Part shown: positions 35,052-44,449 of the stretch, piece after piece
Numbering within the stretch: position 1 is the first letter of the stretch
Layout of the letters: the number at the start of each line of letters is the position of its first letter
DNA from: Flavobacteriaceae bacterium
GTDB lineage: Bacteria > Bacteroidota > Bacteroidia > Flavobacteriales > Flavobacteriaceae
Direction of reading: 5' to 3'
Length of the DNA stretch: 64,000 bases
Assembly: GCA_026709415.1 (NCBI GenBank)
Contig: JAPOSZ010000018.1
Span: 62,001 to 126,000, forward strand
The notes under the pieces: generated by a model
Told to the model about the DNA's origin: nothing
What the model saw: only the letters and a program-made list of their open reading frames with translations
The model's database searches: none
Program-made: the position numbers and the translations under genes

Positions 35052-36185
35052 TCACGAAATGGTTTTGTAAAAAGTAGCTCTCCGTTTATGTAATTTAGGA
35101 TTGAACTTCTTCCAAAGCTGTTGTATTTCAAGATTGGTTTCTAGTTCGGGATTCGTTTCAAAGGTTTGAATTTTTTTGGAAGCAAAAACTTTTGCCATTT
35201 CATTGAAGATAATCGATGGAATTCCTTTACCCATATAAGAAGGGTGAACACCTATGAGATAAAAAGCCGCTTTATTGTTTTTAGCCAAAGAACGTTTTAT
35301 ATGAAAAATTCCAAATGGAAAAAGTCTTCCGTTGGCTTTTTGAAGTGCTTTTTCAATGGAAGGAATGATGACTGAAAAGGCTATCAATTTGTCGTCTTTA
35401 TCGACGATTAATTTGATAAATTGGGGAGAAATGAACTTTAAAAATCGATTTTTATAGTTTTCTATTTGAGACTTTTGAATTGGAACATAAGTTTCTAATG
35501 ATTTATGTGATTCTTCAATCAAATCAAAAAGTTCATAGAGATAGGGAAAGACATGCTTTGTTTTTTTGATTTGGACAACTTTAAGTTGATATCGGGTTTT
35601 AATAAAATCGGAAAAACGATTTAATTTGTGGAGATTCTCTTCAGCTGGAAAATCAATTTCATATTCTACCCATTTAAGATTTTGTTTAAAACCTAATTGG
35701 ACTAAATGTTGGTGATAGTAGGGATGGTTATAGATGGTCCCCAAAGTGGGCATTTGGTCATAACCATAAGTCAATAGTCCAGCTTTTTCAAAATTTGAAA
35801 ATCCCAAAGGACCTTCAATTAATTCAAGGTTGTGTTTTAAAGCAAATTTCTCAACTTCTCTAAACAATAATTCACTTATTTCTAAATCATCAATGGCATC
35901 ATACCATCCAAATCGAGCTTTCTGTTTCCCCATTTTATTGACTTCTAACCAATTGACCATAACGGCAATTCGTCCAACGATTTCTTTATTTTGGAAGGCT
36001 AGAAACAATTGAGCATCCGCATTTTTATAAACTGGATTTTTATTGGGTTTTAGGGTGTTGAATTCATCGATAATAAGAGGTGGAACCCAATATGGATGAT
36101 TCTTATAAATTTGGAAAGGAAATTTTACAAAATCGTAGTAATCTTTATTAGAACGGACAGATTTAACCGCTGGTTTGGATTCCAT
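35052..36185 (-). CDS. GNAT-like acyltransferase family protein, conserved in Bacteroidota
   Basis: The 377-residue protein resembles a conserved Bacteroidota group annotated as GNAT-like N-acetyltransferases: PYWVPPLIIDEFN near the start, VGRIAVMVN as a core strand, YDQMPTLGTIYNHPYY, and AAFYLIGVHPSYMGKGIPSII, where the acetyl-CoA-binding loop (Q/R-x-x-G-x-G/A) would be MGKG. Length is greater than a single GNAT domain, so two related halves are likely. The substrate is unknown. It lies 52 bases upstream of mnmE. Confidence 0.68.
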   Translation of the reverse strand: MESKPAVKSVRSNKDYYDFVKFPFQIYKNHPYWVPPLIIDEFNTLKPNKNPVYKNADAQLFLAFQNKEIVGRIAVMVNWLEVNKMGKQKARFGWYDAIDDLEISELLFREVEKFALKHNLELIEGPLGFSNFEKAGLLTYGYDQMPTLGTIYNHPYYHQHLVQLGFKQNLKWVEYEIDFPAEENLHKLNRFSDFIKTRYQLKVVQIKKTKHVFPYLYELFDLIEESHKSLETYVPIQKSQIENYKNRFLKFISPQFIKLIVDKDDKLIAFSVIIPSIEKALQKANGRLFPFGIFHIKRSLAKNNKAAFYLIGVHPSYMGKGIPSIIFNEMAKVFASKKIQTFETNPELETNLEIQQLWKKFNPKLHKRRATFYKTIS

Positions 36186-36510
36186 TAGGAAAATTCAAAA
36201 GAGGCTCAAAATTATTAGATATTTCAAATTTCTATGTCATTCAACGAACACAAAGAAAACCTTAAAAACTTACCAATGAGAAAACTTGTGCTAAAATAAA
36301 AAGGAAAACAACAGATTTTAATGGCTTTATAACTAAAAGTCAAGAATAAAAATCAGATTAGTAATACCTGAAAGTATTTTTGAATAGGGTTTCAAATGTG
36401 AAATTTTTCGTCCGAAGTAAATAGAGTGAATCATTACTTTTTTGAATTTCCACCAAATCGTTAGCCACTGAATAATCAACACAATTTTGAACATTAAAAC
36501 TAAAAACAGT
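36186..36510. other. gene-free divergent intergenic region
   Basis: This AT-rich region separates the divergent GNAT-like and YfhO-like genes. A reverse-strand frame at 36333-36539 begins with hydrophobic residues but overlaps the YfhO start and has no family features. I see no clear TAnnTTTG box or hairpin. Confidence 0.45.
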
Positions 36511-38934
36511 ATGGCTATAATTTTCAAGCATCTTCTCATAGTAGGAGGTTTTGCTTTGGTTTCTTTATTGTTTTATTATCCGCTACTGCAGGGGAAAACT
36601 CCATTTCAATCGGACATTTCACAATACAAGGGGATGTCAAGACAACTCGTGGAATATCGTCAAAACTATCAATCCGAAACTTATTGGATTGACAATGCCT
36701 TCATGGGGATGCCCACGTATCAATTAGGAGCCAATTATCCTGCTGATGTCTTAAAACCATTCTATCAAATCATCAGAATATTACCAAGACCTGCTCACAT
36801 ACTCTTTCTTTATTTTTTATCAATGTATGTCTTGCTTTTGGTTTTGAAAATCAATTGGAAATATGCCATTTTAGGTTCATTAGCCTTTGGGTTTTCCACA
36901 TATTTACTGATCATACTACAAGTGGGGCACAATACTAAGGCTTTAGCCATCGGGTATATTCCACTAGTTATTGGAGGCATCATGTTATTGTTTGAAAAAA
37001 AATGGTTGATCGGTTTTGTTTTAACCACCATAGCCATTGGACTACAAATTCGAAGCAATCATTATCAAATGACCTATTATATGCTGTTTATGATGGGCCT
37101 TTTACTACTGATTAAAATGTTTGTTTTGATCAAAGATCGTCACTTTTCATCCCTATTAAAAACGCTAGGTTTTCTGATTATTTCTGGAACCATTGCACTA
37201 GGGTTTAATTCCACAGACCTATTGACTACATCGCAATATGCCTCTTTTAGTACAAGAGGTCAAAGTGAATTAACGTTAGCTCCTGACGGAAAACCCAAAG
37301 AAATTTCTACAGGATTAGACTATGATTACATCACAGAATACAGTTATGGTTTATTTGAAAGTCTCAATCTGATTTTTCCTCGAATACAAGGAGGTGGTTC
37401 CACAGAAGCCTTAACAACCGATAGTCATTTTTATGAGTTTTTAATTCGCAACGGATTAGATATCCAAACAGCTACCCAAGCCATTAAAGCAGTCCCTACC
37501 TATTGGGGCAATCAACCTATCTTAGAAGCCCCCGCTTATATAGGCATCACTGTTTTCTTTTTAGCCGTGCTAGGGTTTTTTGTTATGAAATCTCCAATGC
37601 GCCTTTGGCTAGGATTGACTATTGTTTTCTCCTTATTGATGTCATGGGGAAAGAACTTTCCAATCTTAACCGATTTTTTTATCGACTATTTTCCATTTTA
37701 TAATAAGTTCAGAGCCGTTTCATCAATACAAATTATTCTTCAAATCTGTTTTCCAATTTTGGCGGTTTTGGGTCTGTATCACTTCATGAAATCTTCAGTT
37801 TCAATTAAAAAAACAAGTCTTCAGAAGACTGTATATGTCGTTGGTGGATTATGTGTATTTCTTTTGCTAGCCAGTGGATTTCATAGCTTCCAGTCGGCAA
37901 GTGATGCCTTTTATCGGCAAAGCTATGGTCCAGAATTTGTTCAAGCCATCGTAGCGGATCGAAAAGCAATGTATAATGCGGATATACTCAGAGGGCTTAT
38001 CTATAGCGGGATCCTATCGGTAGTTCTTTTACTTTCTTGGACAAGAAAAATCCATAAACCCATTGTACTAGGGGCCATCGGATTAATCTTAGTTTTTGAT
38101 CTAGTCAGTGTTTCAAACAGATATATTAAACGTGATTTGTTTGTTTCTCAAAAACAAATTGACAACTATTTTGAAATAACCACTACTGATCGTTCGATTC
38201 ACCAAGATTCAACAAGGTTTCGAGTCTTTAATCTTGAATCGAGAATGGTGGGGGCAAGGGATGCTTTTCATCACTATTCTTTGGGAGGGTATCATGCCGC
38301 CAAACCAAGAAGATTGCAAGAATTAGAGGATTATGGACTATTGAATCTTGATAATGATGTGTTTTCTATGCTCAATGTGAAATATTTTTTATATCACGAC
38401 CGATCTACAAGGGAATTAAAGTTTGAAATAAATCCAACCCCTTTTGGCAATGCCTGGTTTGTTCAACAGATTGAACTGGTTCATGATTACGATAAAATGT
38501 TACAGAGATTAGATAGCGTTGATCTAAGACAAAGGGCTTTAATGGCGGATCAAGATTTGATTGCAGACATTCCTTTGACCTATACTCTCGATAGTTTGGG
38601 TTCCATCGAATTAATTGAATATCGACCCAATTCTCTCAAATACCAATCGATCGCTTCCCAAGATCAATTGGCTATTTTTTCTGAAATGTATTATCCAAAA
38701 GGTTGGCATTTAACAATTAATGGGGAATCGGCTAACCTATTCAATGTCAATTATATTCTTAGAGGAGCATTTATACCAAAAGGAAATAACATTATAGAAT
38801 TTCGATTTGAGCCTGAAATCGTCCAAGCGGGAACTCGATTAACAATTACAAGTGGAATTCTGTTTTTATGTGTTCTAGTGGGGTTCATGATCTTCAACAG
38901 AAATTATTTATTCATTAAAAAAAATAAGGCTTGA
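36511..38934 (+). CDS. YfhO-family polytopic membrane protein
   Basis: The protein of about 807 residues has some dozen membrane helices (LLIVGGFALVSLLFYYPLL, ILFLYFLSMYVLLLVL, WLIGFVLTTIAIGL and others) followed by a C-terminal globular part that ends in one more helix. The pattern FQSDISQYKGMSRQL, DNAFMGMPTYQLG and GLYHFM resembles the bacterial YfhO family, GT-C-like proteins linked to glycan or teichoic-acid decoration. I prefer the ATG at 36511 over the TTG at 36487. The stop overlaps the start of the flippase gene (TTGA), so the two act together, probably in surface polysaccharide assembly. Confidence 0.78.
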   Translation: MAIIFKHLLIVGGFALVSLLFYYPLLQGKTPFQSDISQYKGMSRQLVEYRQNYQSETYWIDNAFMGMPTYQLGANYPADVLKPFYQIIRILPRPAHILFLYFLSMYVLLLVLKINWKYAILGSLAFGFSTYLLIILQVGHNTKALAIGYIPLVIGGIMLLFEKKWLIGFVLTTIAIGLQIRSNHYQMTYYMLFMMGLLLLIKMFVLIKDRHFSSLLKTLGFLIISGTIALGFNSTDLLTTSQYASFSTRGQSELTLAPDGKPKEISTGLDYDYITEYSYGLFESLNLIFPRIQGGGSTEALTTDSHFYEFLIRNGLDIQTATQAIKAVPTYWGNQPILEAPAYIGITVFFLAVLGFFVMKSPMRLWLGLTIVFSLLMSWGKNFPILTDFFIDYFPFYNKFRAVSSIQIILQICFPILAVLGLYHFMKSSVSIKKTSLQKTVYVVGGLCVFLLLASGFHSFQSASDAFYRQSYGPEFVQAIVADRKAMYNADILRGLIYSGILSVVLLLSWTRKIHKPIVLGAIGLILVFDLVSVSNRYIKRDLFVSQKQIDNYFEITTTDRSIHQDSTRFRVFNLESRMVGARDAFHHYSLGGYHAAKPRRLQELEDYGLLNLDNDVFSMLNVKYFLYHDRSTRELKFEINPTPFGNAWFVQQIELVHDYDKMLQRLDSVDLRQRALMADQDLIADIPLTYTLDSLGSIELIEYRPNSLKYQSIASQDQLAIFSEMYYPKGWHLTINGESANLFNVNYILRGAFIPKGNNIIEFRFEPEIVQAGTRLTITSGILFLCVLVGFMIFNRNYLFIKKNKA

Positions 38935-40406
38935 GTATTGTAGCTAAACAATCTTTTGCTAATATTTTGAGTCTCTGTTTAGCTTTTACACTAGGGGCTA
39001 TCAATACGTTGTATCTCTATCCGAGTCAGTTGGGTGAGGAATATCATGGACTAGTGATCAGTATTTTGGTCTTTTCCAACTTGGTCCAACCGTTTGTTAG
39101 TCTCGGACTACAACATGCTATCATTCGATATTTCAGTTCGATAAAGACCAAAATCGAAAGAGATCGACTATTATGGTTTTCTATTTGGTTGCCTTTTTTA
39201 TTTATAGCCATAGGGGGCGCGTGTTTACTATTTAATTTTAAAAACTTTACAAGTTGGTTGACCATTGAAAATCAAATCTTAGGTAAATACCTATGGATGA
39301 TTATAGGCATCGCCATAGCTACAGCATATTTTGAAATTTTATACAATTGGACAAGAGTTCAACTCAAAACGGTTTTCGGTAATTTTTTAAAAGAGCTGTA
39401 TCCAAGACTAATCATCTTTATTTTATTATTAAGCTATGTATTGACATGGATAAACTTTGATGAGTTTTTAATGATTCTATTTGGAGCATACTATCTGAGG
39501 TTATTATTAATCATTTCATTTAATTTAAAAGTCTATGTGCCGCAATTCAGTTTTCGACTGCCTAAAAACTATAAAGAAATCACTCGATATAGTTGTTTGA
39601 TTTTTTTATCGGCCGTCGCCGCTTCCTATATTTTAGATATCGATAAAGCTCAGATCAATCATTTTTTAGGGAATAAAACAGTTGCGTATTATACTGTAGC
39701 CTTGTACATCACCGCATTTATTGAAGTCCCTTTTAGATCCCTTTCTCAGATAGTTAGTCCATTAGTTGCTAAAGCCATCAATACACAAAACGACAGACAG
39801 TTAAAATCATTACTGACAAAAAGTGCTGATTCACAATTGATTGTATCGGGGTTTTTGTTTGTATTGATCTTGATCAACATTGAAGAATTATATCAATTGG
39901 TTTCTCAACCAGGATATACCACTGCATTGGGTGTTGTTTTTATCGTGTCCATTGGAAAGTTATATAATGCCTCTCTTGGTTGCACCAATTTGATTATCAC
40001 CAACTCAAAATATTATGTCTATGTGTTTTGGTTTTCTATTGCCTCGGCTATTTTAGCCGTCGTTCTCAATATTTATTTTATTCAATGGTATGGCATGTTT
40101 GGAGCTGCCTATGCTACTTTGGTGATCATCGTTTTGATTAATAGTTTGAAACTATTGCTTGTCGCTATTAAATTTCGAATGCTGCCTTATTCAAGAAATA
40201 CGTTGGCTATTTTAATTTTAATTGGTTTGAGCTTTTTTGTTCTTTACGTTATTGGATTGAAGTTAAATCCCATCTTGAACATCGTGATTCAATTCCTGAT
40301 TTTGAGTGTCCTATTTTTCTTGGTTGTATTGAAATTCCAGCTTTCAGAAGATTTAATAAAATTTTATGATGATTTGAAAAGTAAAGTTTTAAAAACCAAG
40401 CGATAA
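38931..40406 (+). CDS. polysaccharide biosynthesis / O-antigen flippase-type membrane protein
   Basis: The 491-residue protein has about 12-14 membrane helices and the general pattern of Wzx/MATE-type lipid-linked sugar flippases: SIVAKQSFANILSLCLAFT at the start, VQPFVSLGLQHAIIRYFSS, and the long central and C-terminal hydrophobic runs. It moves undecaprenyl-linked sugars across the inner membrane if the assignment is right. The start is TTG at 38931, overlapping the YfhO stop by four bases. It ends 65 bases before the convergent uvrA gene. Confidence 0.78.
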   Translation: MSIVAKQSFANILSLCLAFTLGAINTLYLYPSQLGEEYHGLVISILVFSNLVQPFVSLGLQHAIIRYFSSIKTKIERDRLLWFSIWLPFLFIAIGGACLLFNFKNFTSWLTIENQILGKYLWMIIGIAIATAYFEILYNWTRVQLKTVFGNFLKELYPRLIIFILLLSYVLTWINFDEFLMILFGAYYLRLLLIISFNLKVYVPQFSFRLPKNYKEITRYSCLIFLSAVAASYILDIDKAQINHFLGNKTVAYYTVALYITAFIEVPFRSLSQIVSPLVAKAINTQNDRQLKSLLTKSADSQLIVSGFLFVLILINIEELYQLVSQPGYTTALGVVFIVSIGKLYNASLGCTNLIITNSKYYVYVFWFSIASAILAVVLNIYFIQWYGMFGAAYATLVIIVLINSLKLLLVAIKFRMLPYSRNTLAILILIGLSFFVLYVIGLKLNPILNIVIQFLILSVLFFLVVLKFQLSEDLIKFYDDLKSKVLKTKR

Positions 40407-40424
40407 AAATTAAATTAGCTTTAA

Positions 40425-40445
40425 TGAAAGAACGGATATCTTTCA
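40425..40445. terminator. small hairpin between convergent flippase and uvrA genes
   Basis: TGAAAGA at 40425-40431 pairs with TCTTTCA at 40439-40445 across a seven-base loop. It lies in the 65-base gap between two converging genes. A seven-T run follows at 40470 but is 24 bases away, so termination is only possible, not shown. Confidence 0.25.
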
Positions 40446-40471
40446 ATTGGAGTCGAGTCTATCCCATTTTT

Positions 40472-43249
40472 TTAGTTCAAATGAAATTTAATGATGGATT
40501 GTTTTTGTGTAAATATTTGGTTATAGGGCCCTTGAAATAAAACATTTCCTCCGTGATGTCCACCACCTGGGCCTAATTCGATGAGATAATCTGCACATTT
40601 TATCAAATCGATATTGTGATCGATCACAATTACCGTATGCCCTTTTTCTATCAATAACTCGAATGATTTGATGAGTTTTTTTAAATCATGAAAGTGCAAT
40701 CCAACGGAAGGCTCATCAAATATCAACAACATTTTTTCTCGATCTCTTGTAACGCCCAAATAGGAGGCCAATTTCAATCGTTGAGCTTCTCCACCTGATA
40801 ATGATGATGAAGATTGTCCCAAACTGATGTATCCCATTCCAACATCTTGGAGGGGTTTCAGTTTTTTTACAATATTGGTTTTATCGTGCTGACTGAAAAA
40901 TGATATGGCTTCATCCACCGTTAATTCTAGTAGTTTATCAACCGACAATTTTTGAAATGTAACCTCTCGAATTTCTTTTTTATATCGGGATCCATCACAA
41001 TGTTCACATTTTAATTTGATATCCGCCATAAATTGCATTTCAATTTTGATATAACCATCCCCATTACAATGTTCGCAACGCCCCCCTTCGATATTAAAGG
41101 AAAAATAAGAAGCAGGATAATTCATCAGTTTTGAAATATTTTGTGAAGCATAAAGTTCTCTCAAATCTTTCCAAACATCGATATATGTCACTGGATTGGA
41201 ACGTGAAGACCGATTTAAAACATGTTGATCGATGTATTCGACACTCGAGATATCATCAATCGCCCCATAAAAAGAGTCGTGTTTGAGTGATTCGTTTCGT
41301 CTGACATCGATGTGACTTTGCAGTTCAGGGTAGAACGTTTGTTTTAAAAGAGTGGATTTCCCACTTCCTGAAACGCCACAGACGACCGTCAAACAGTTTA
41401 AAGGAAACTTCACATCGATATGGTTTAAATTATTTCCTTCAGCCCCTTTAAGAGTGATAAATTTGTCTGGTATTCTGGGATTATTTTTAAATGGCATTCG
41501 AGAATCACCGTTGAGATATTTTGCAGTGAGACCATGGGATTGTTTAATAGTATCTAAGGTCCCACTAGCCACAATTTTCCCGCCATTTGTTCCTGCTTCT
41601 GGTCCAATATCTAAGATATAATCAGCCTTTGAGATAATATCTCTATCATGTTCAACCACGATGACAGTATTTCCTAAATCCCTTAGAGATTTTAAAATTT
41701 CAATTAGCTTTTTGTTGTCTTGAACATGGAGACCAACCGAAGGTTCGTCTAGGATATAAATGGACCCGACTAAACTACTACCAAGTGCCGTGGCTAGTTG
41801 TATTCTTTGAGATTCGCCTCCTGATAAACTACTTAATGTTCTATTGAGTGTGAGATAACTTAGCCCAACATTTTCGAGATAAGAAAGCCGATTTTTGATT
41901 TCAAGCAATAAGGTCTTAGCGATTTTGTGATCATGGTCTGAGAGTTTCATGGCACCAAAAAACGGACTCAATTCATCGATTGGCATCAATAATAATTCGG
42001 GTAAGGATTTACCATTCAATTGGACATAATGTGTTTCGGGTCGAAGTCTAGTCCCTTTACAATGAGTACAAACAGAATAATGACGGTATTTGGAAATTGT
42101 GATTCGATGACTAAAATCGGTATAATCCGATTCTAATCGTTTAAAAAACTTATGGATGCCACAAAAATCAATATCATTATTCCAAAGAATTTCTTTTGAC
42201 TCTTCGGACAACTCTTTATAGGGAATATCGGTCGGGACATCGGCATATTTACCGTTGGTCACTATTAAATCATAATAATATTGATACTTTTCAGATTTCC
42301 AAGGTGCGATGGCATGATTTTCAATACTAAGAGCAGGGTCGGGAATTACAAGATGTTCACTATAACCATAGGCTTCTCCTATTCCATTACAATAAGAACA
42401 GCTGCCTAGTCGATTATTGAAACTAAAAAAATGGATAGAAGGTTTGGTATAAGAGATACCATCTAATTGGTAGTGTTTGGAAAATTCCTTAACCTGGGCA
42501 TTTTCTAGGATCAAAAGTTGGCAATCCCCATTACCAATTTCAAAAGCCGTTGAAATACTATCTCCAAGTCGGTGATAGTAAGCCTCTTCCGATTGATGAA
42601 TCGTCCTTTCGATAACCAATGAAAAATTCCATTTTTGGTTAGCTAATTGGTTTTTTAATTCGACTAATTTGACAATTTTATCTTTATAAAAGGCTCTAAC
42701 ATAGCCTTCATTAATTAAATAATTTATTTTTTGGAGTGCTGATTTTTTTTTAGAGGCATTGACGGGGGACATAATTGCCAATTTTTCTCCCACTTTAGTG
42801 GTTTTGATAAAATTCAAAACATCCGAGACGTTTTGTGATTTGACGAGTTGGCCAGTCGTTGGACTATAGGTTTTACCAATTCGAGCATATAAGAGTTTTA
42901 AATAATCATAGATTTCCGTTTTGGTCCCAACCGTAGATCTTTTATTGCCAGATTGTATTCTTTGCTCAACGGCAATGGTTGGTGCTAACCCTTTGATATA
43001 ATCCACTTTAGGTTTATTGATTCTTTCCATGAATTGACGGTTATACGAAGAAAGACTTTCGACGAACCGACGTTGCCCTTCAGCATATATGGTGTCAAAG
43101 GCTAAAGAGGTTTTGCCAGAACCGGATAAACCGGTAATGACAATTAATTTTTTGTGCGGCAATACCACATCAATATTTTGCAAATTGTGCATTTGAGCCC
43201 CTTTAATAATGAGGTGGGTTTTGGGATTGTAATGCTGGATTTTTTGCAT
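40472..43249 (-). CDS. uvrA: UvrA excinuclease ABC subunit A
   Basis: UvrA is the damage-sensing ATPase of nucleotide excision repair. The 925-residue protein has two ABC ATPase halves: first Walker A GLSGSGKTSLAF (about 39-50) with AEGQRRFVESLSSYNRQF; first signature LSGGESQRIQLA; second Walker A GVSGSGKSTLL, signature LSGGEAQRLKLA and Walker B FDEPSVGLH. Zinc-finger cysteines occur in SYCNGIG, CTHCKGTRLR, CEHCNGDGY and CEHCDGSRY. It is slightly shorter than typical UvrA. uvrB is not in the window. nth, another base-repair gene, precedes it on the same strand. Confidence 0.95.
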   Translation of the reverse strand: MQKIQHYNPKTHLIIKGAQMHNLQNIDVVLPHKKLIVITGLSGSGKTSLAFDTIYAEGQRRFVESLSSYNRQFMERINKPKVDYIKGLAPTIAVEQRIQSGNKRSTVGTKTEIYDYLKLLYARIGKTYSPTTGQLVKSQNVSDVLNFIKTTKVGEKLAIMSPVNASKKKSALQKINYLINEGYVRAFYKDKIVKLVELKNQLANQKWNFSLVIERTIHQSEEAYYHRLGDSISTAFEIGNGDCQLLILENAQVKEFSKHYQLDGISYTKPSIHFFSFNNRLGSCSYCNGIGEAYGYSEHLVIPDPALSIENHAIAPWKSEKYQYYYDLIVTNGKYADVPTDIPYKELSEESKEILWNNDIDFCGIHKFFKRLESDYTDFSHRITISKYRHYSVCTHCKGTRLRPETHYVQLNGKSLPELLLMPIDELSPFFGAMKLSDHDHKIAKTLLLEIKNRLSYLENVGLSYLTLNRTLSSLSGGESQRIQLATALGSSLVGSIYILDEPSVGLHVQDNKKLIEILKSLRDLGNTVIVVEHDRDIISKADYILDIGPEAGTNGGKIVASGTLDTIKQSHGLTAKYLNGDSRMPFKNNPRIPDKFITLKGAEGNNLNHIDVKFPLNCLTVVCGVSGSGKSTLLKQTFYPELQSHIDVRRNESLKHDSFYGAIDDISSVEYIDQHVLNRSSRSNPVTYIDVWKDLRELYASQNISKLMNYPASYFSFNIEGGRCEHCNGDGYIKIEMQFMADIKLKCEHCDGSRYKKEIREVTFQKLSVDKLLELTVDEAISFFSQHDKTNIVKKLKPLQDVGMGYISLGQSSSSLSGGEAQRLKLASYLGVTRDREKMLLIFDEPSVGLHFHDLKKLIKSFELLIEKGHTVIVIDHNIDLIKCADYLIELGPGGGHHGGNVLFQGPYNQIFTQKQSIIKFHLN

Positions 43250-43295
43250 AAAGTAAAACAGACCAAATTACCCTATTCGATCTGAATTCGAATCA

Positions 43296-43952
43296 TTAAC
43301 TTGATTTCTTAATAATTTTTGTCAATAAACTCTTTCTTCCTATAGTTTTTGTGATGATGTCTTTGTCGATATTCCAATTTCTTGCGGGACTATATTTTCG
43401 GCCATAGTAGATTATCTGAAGATGAAGTTTATTCCATAATTTTTTTGGAAATAATCGCTTAGCGTCTTTTTCTGTTTGTACAACACTTTTTCCATTTGAA
43501 AAATTCCATCGATACATCAATCGATGAATATGGGTGTCCACTGGAAACGCCGGAATTCCAAAGGCTTGAGATAGAACCACACTAGCTGTTTTATGACCAA
43601 CGGCTGGTAGTTGCTCCAGTTCTTCCATGGTACTGGGCACTTGACCTTGGTATTTATCGATTAAAATGTGAGATAAATGATAAATTCCTTTGGCTTTCAT
43701 TGGAGATAGTCCCACTGGCCTAATGATTTGTTGAATTTCCTCAATAGATAATTTGACCATGTCGTACGGATTGGATGCTTTTTCCCAAAGTAAAGGTGTG
43801 ATTCGATTAACCATAGCGTCAGTAGCTCTTGCCGATAGTAATACAGCGATTAAAAAGGTGTAGTTGTCTTGATGCTCAAGGGGTATTTGAACTTTTGGAA
43901 ATAATTTTTCTAGTTGATGTATTGCGAATTCTACACGTTGTTTTTTTGTCAT
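43296..43952 (-). CDS. nth: endonuclease III-type DNA glycosylase lacking the iron-sulfur cluster motif
   Basis: Endonuclease III removes oxidised pyrimidines and cuts the abasic site. The helix-hairpin-helix LPAVGHKTASVVLSQ with the catalytic Lys and VDTHIHRLMYR with the catalytic Asp are present. I take ATG 43952 as start; the frame extends upstream to 43991 but that would overlap the divergent bcp region. The four cysteines that usually bind a 4Fe-4S cluster after the (H/Y)GR motif are missing: the stretch reads YYGRKYSPARNWNIDKDII. This cluster-less form occurs in some Bacteroidota. About 218 residues. Confidence 0.88.
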   Translation of the reverse strand: MTKKQRVEFAIHQLEKLFPKVQIPLEHQDNYTFLIAVLLSARATDAMVNRITPLLWEKASNPYDMVKLSIEEIQQIIRPVGLSPMKAKGIYHLSHILIDKYQGQVPSTMEELEQLPAVGHKTASVVLSQAFGIPAFPVDTHIHRLMYRWNFSNGKSVVQTEKDAKRLFPKKLWNKLHLQIIYYGRKYSPARNWNIDKDIITKTIGRKSLLTKIIKKSS

Positions 43953-43993
43953 AAAAGTGGGTTGAATTACCTTTGAAGACAAAAATAGCATTC

Positions 43994-44449
43994 ATGTTAG
44001 AGGTAGGCGAAAAAGCACCCCATTTCAAAGTGATTGATCACCTTGGAAATACCCATACGTTAGATCAATATAAAGGTCAAAAACTAATCATCTTTTTTTA
44101 TCCTAAAGCCTCTAGTCCTAGCTGTGCCTTAGAAGTTCAAAATCTCAAAGAAGGATTTAAAAATCTACGAGAAAAAGGGTTTAAATTATTGGGTGTGAGC
44201 CTAGATAGTGTTCGTTTGCAAAGAAAGTTTGCTCTTACACATGAATTGCCATTTCCACTTTTAGCCGATGTAGAAAAACAACTAGTGTCTGGATTTGGTG
44301 TTTACGGATTAAAAAAGTTTATGGGAAAAGAATATTTGGGGATTCGTAGAAGAACATTTTTAATTGATGAACAAGGTGTCGTGACCCATCGGATCGATAA
44401 AGTCAAAACCAAAGATCACGCCAATCAGATATTGAGTTTATTCAAGTGA
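43994..44449 (+). CDS. bcp: peroxiredoxin, Bcp/PrxQ type, single cysteine
   Basis: Bcp reduces hydroperoxides with a thioredoxin-like partner. The protein of 151 residues (start ATG 43994, MLEVGEKAPHFKVID) has the AhpC/TSA fold: IIFFYPKASSPSCALEVQN holds the peroxidatic Cys. The usual TPGCT surrounding is SPSCA here, and there is no second cysteine five residues on or anywhere else, so this is a one-cysteine variant. LPFPLLADVEKQLVSGFGVYG and RRTFLIDEQGVV are family-typical. It diverges from nth across about 40 bases and its end overlaps the convergent 44438-45919 gene by 12 bases. Confidence 0.88.
   Translation: MLEVGEKAPHFKVIDHLGNTHTLDQYKGQKLIIFFYPKASSPSCALEVQNLKEGFKNLREKGFKLLGVSLDSVRLQRKFALTHELPFPLLADVEKQLVSGFGVYGLKKFMGKEYLGIRRRTFLIDEQGVVTHRIDKVKTKDHANQILSLFK

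Noticed and set aside
36333-36539. Reverse-strand frame with a hydrophobic N-terminus
   Set aside because: It overlaps the start of the YfhO-like gene and, beyond hydrophobic composition, has no family feature or supporting context.
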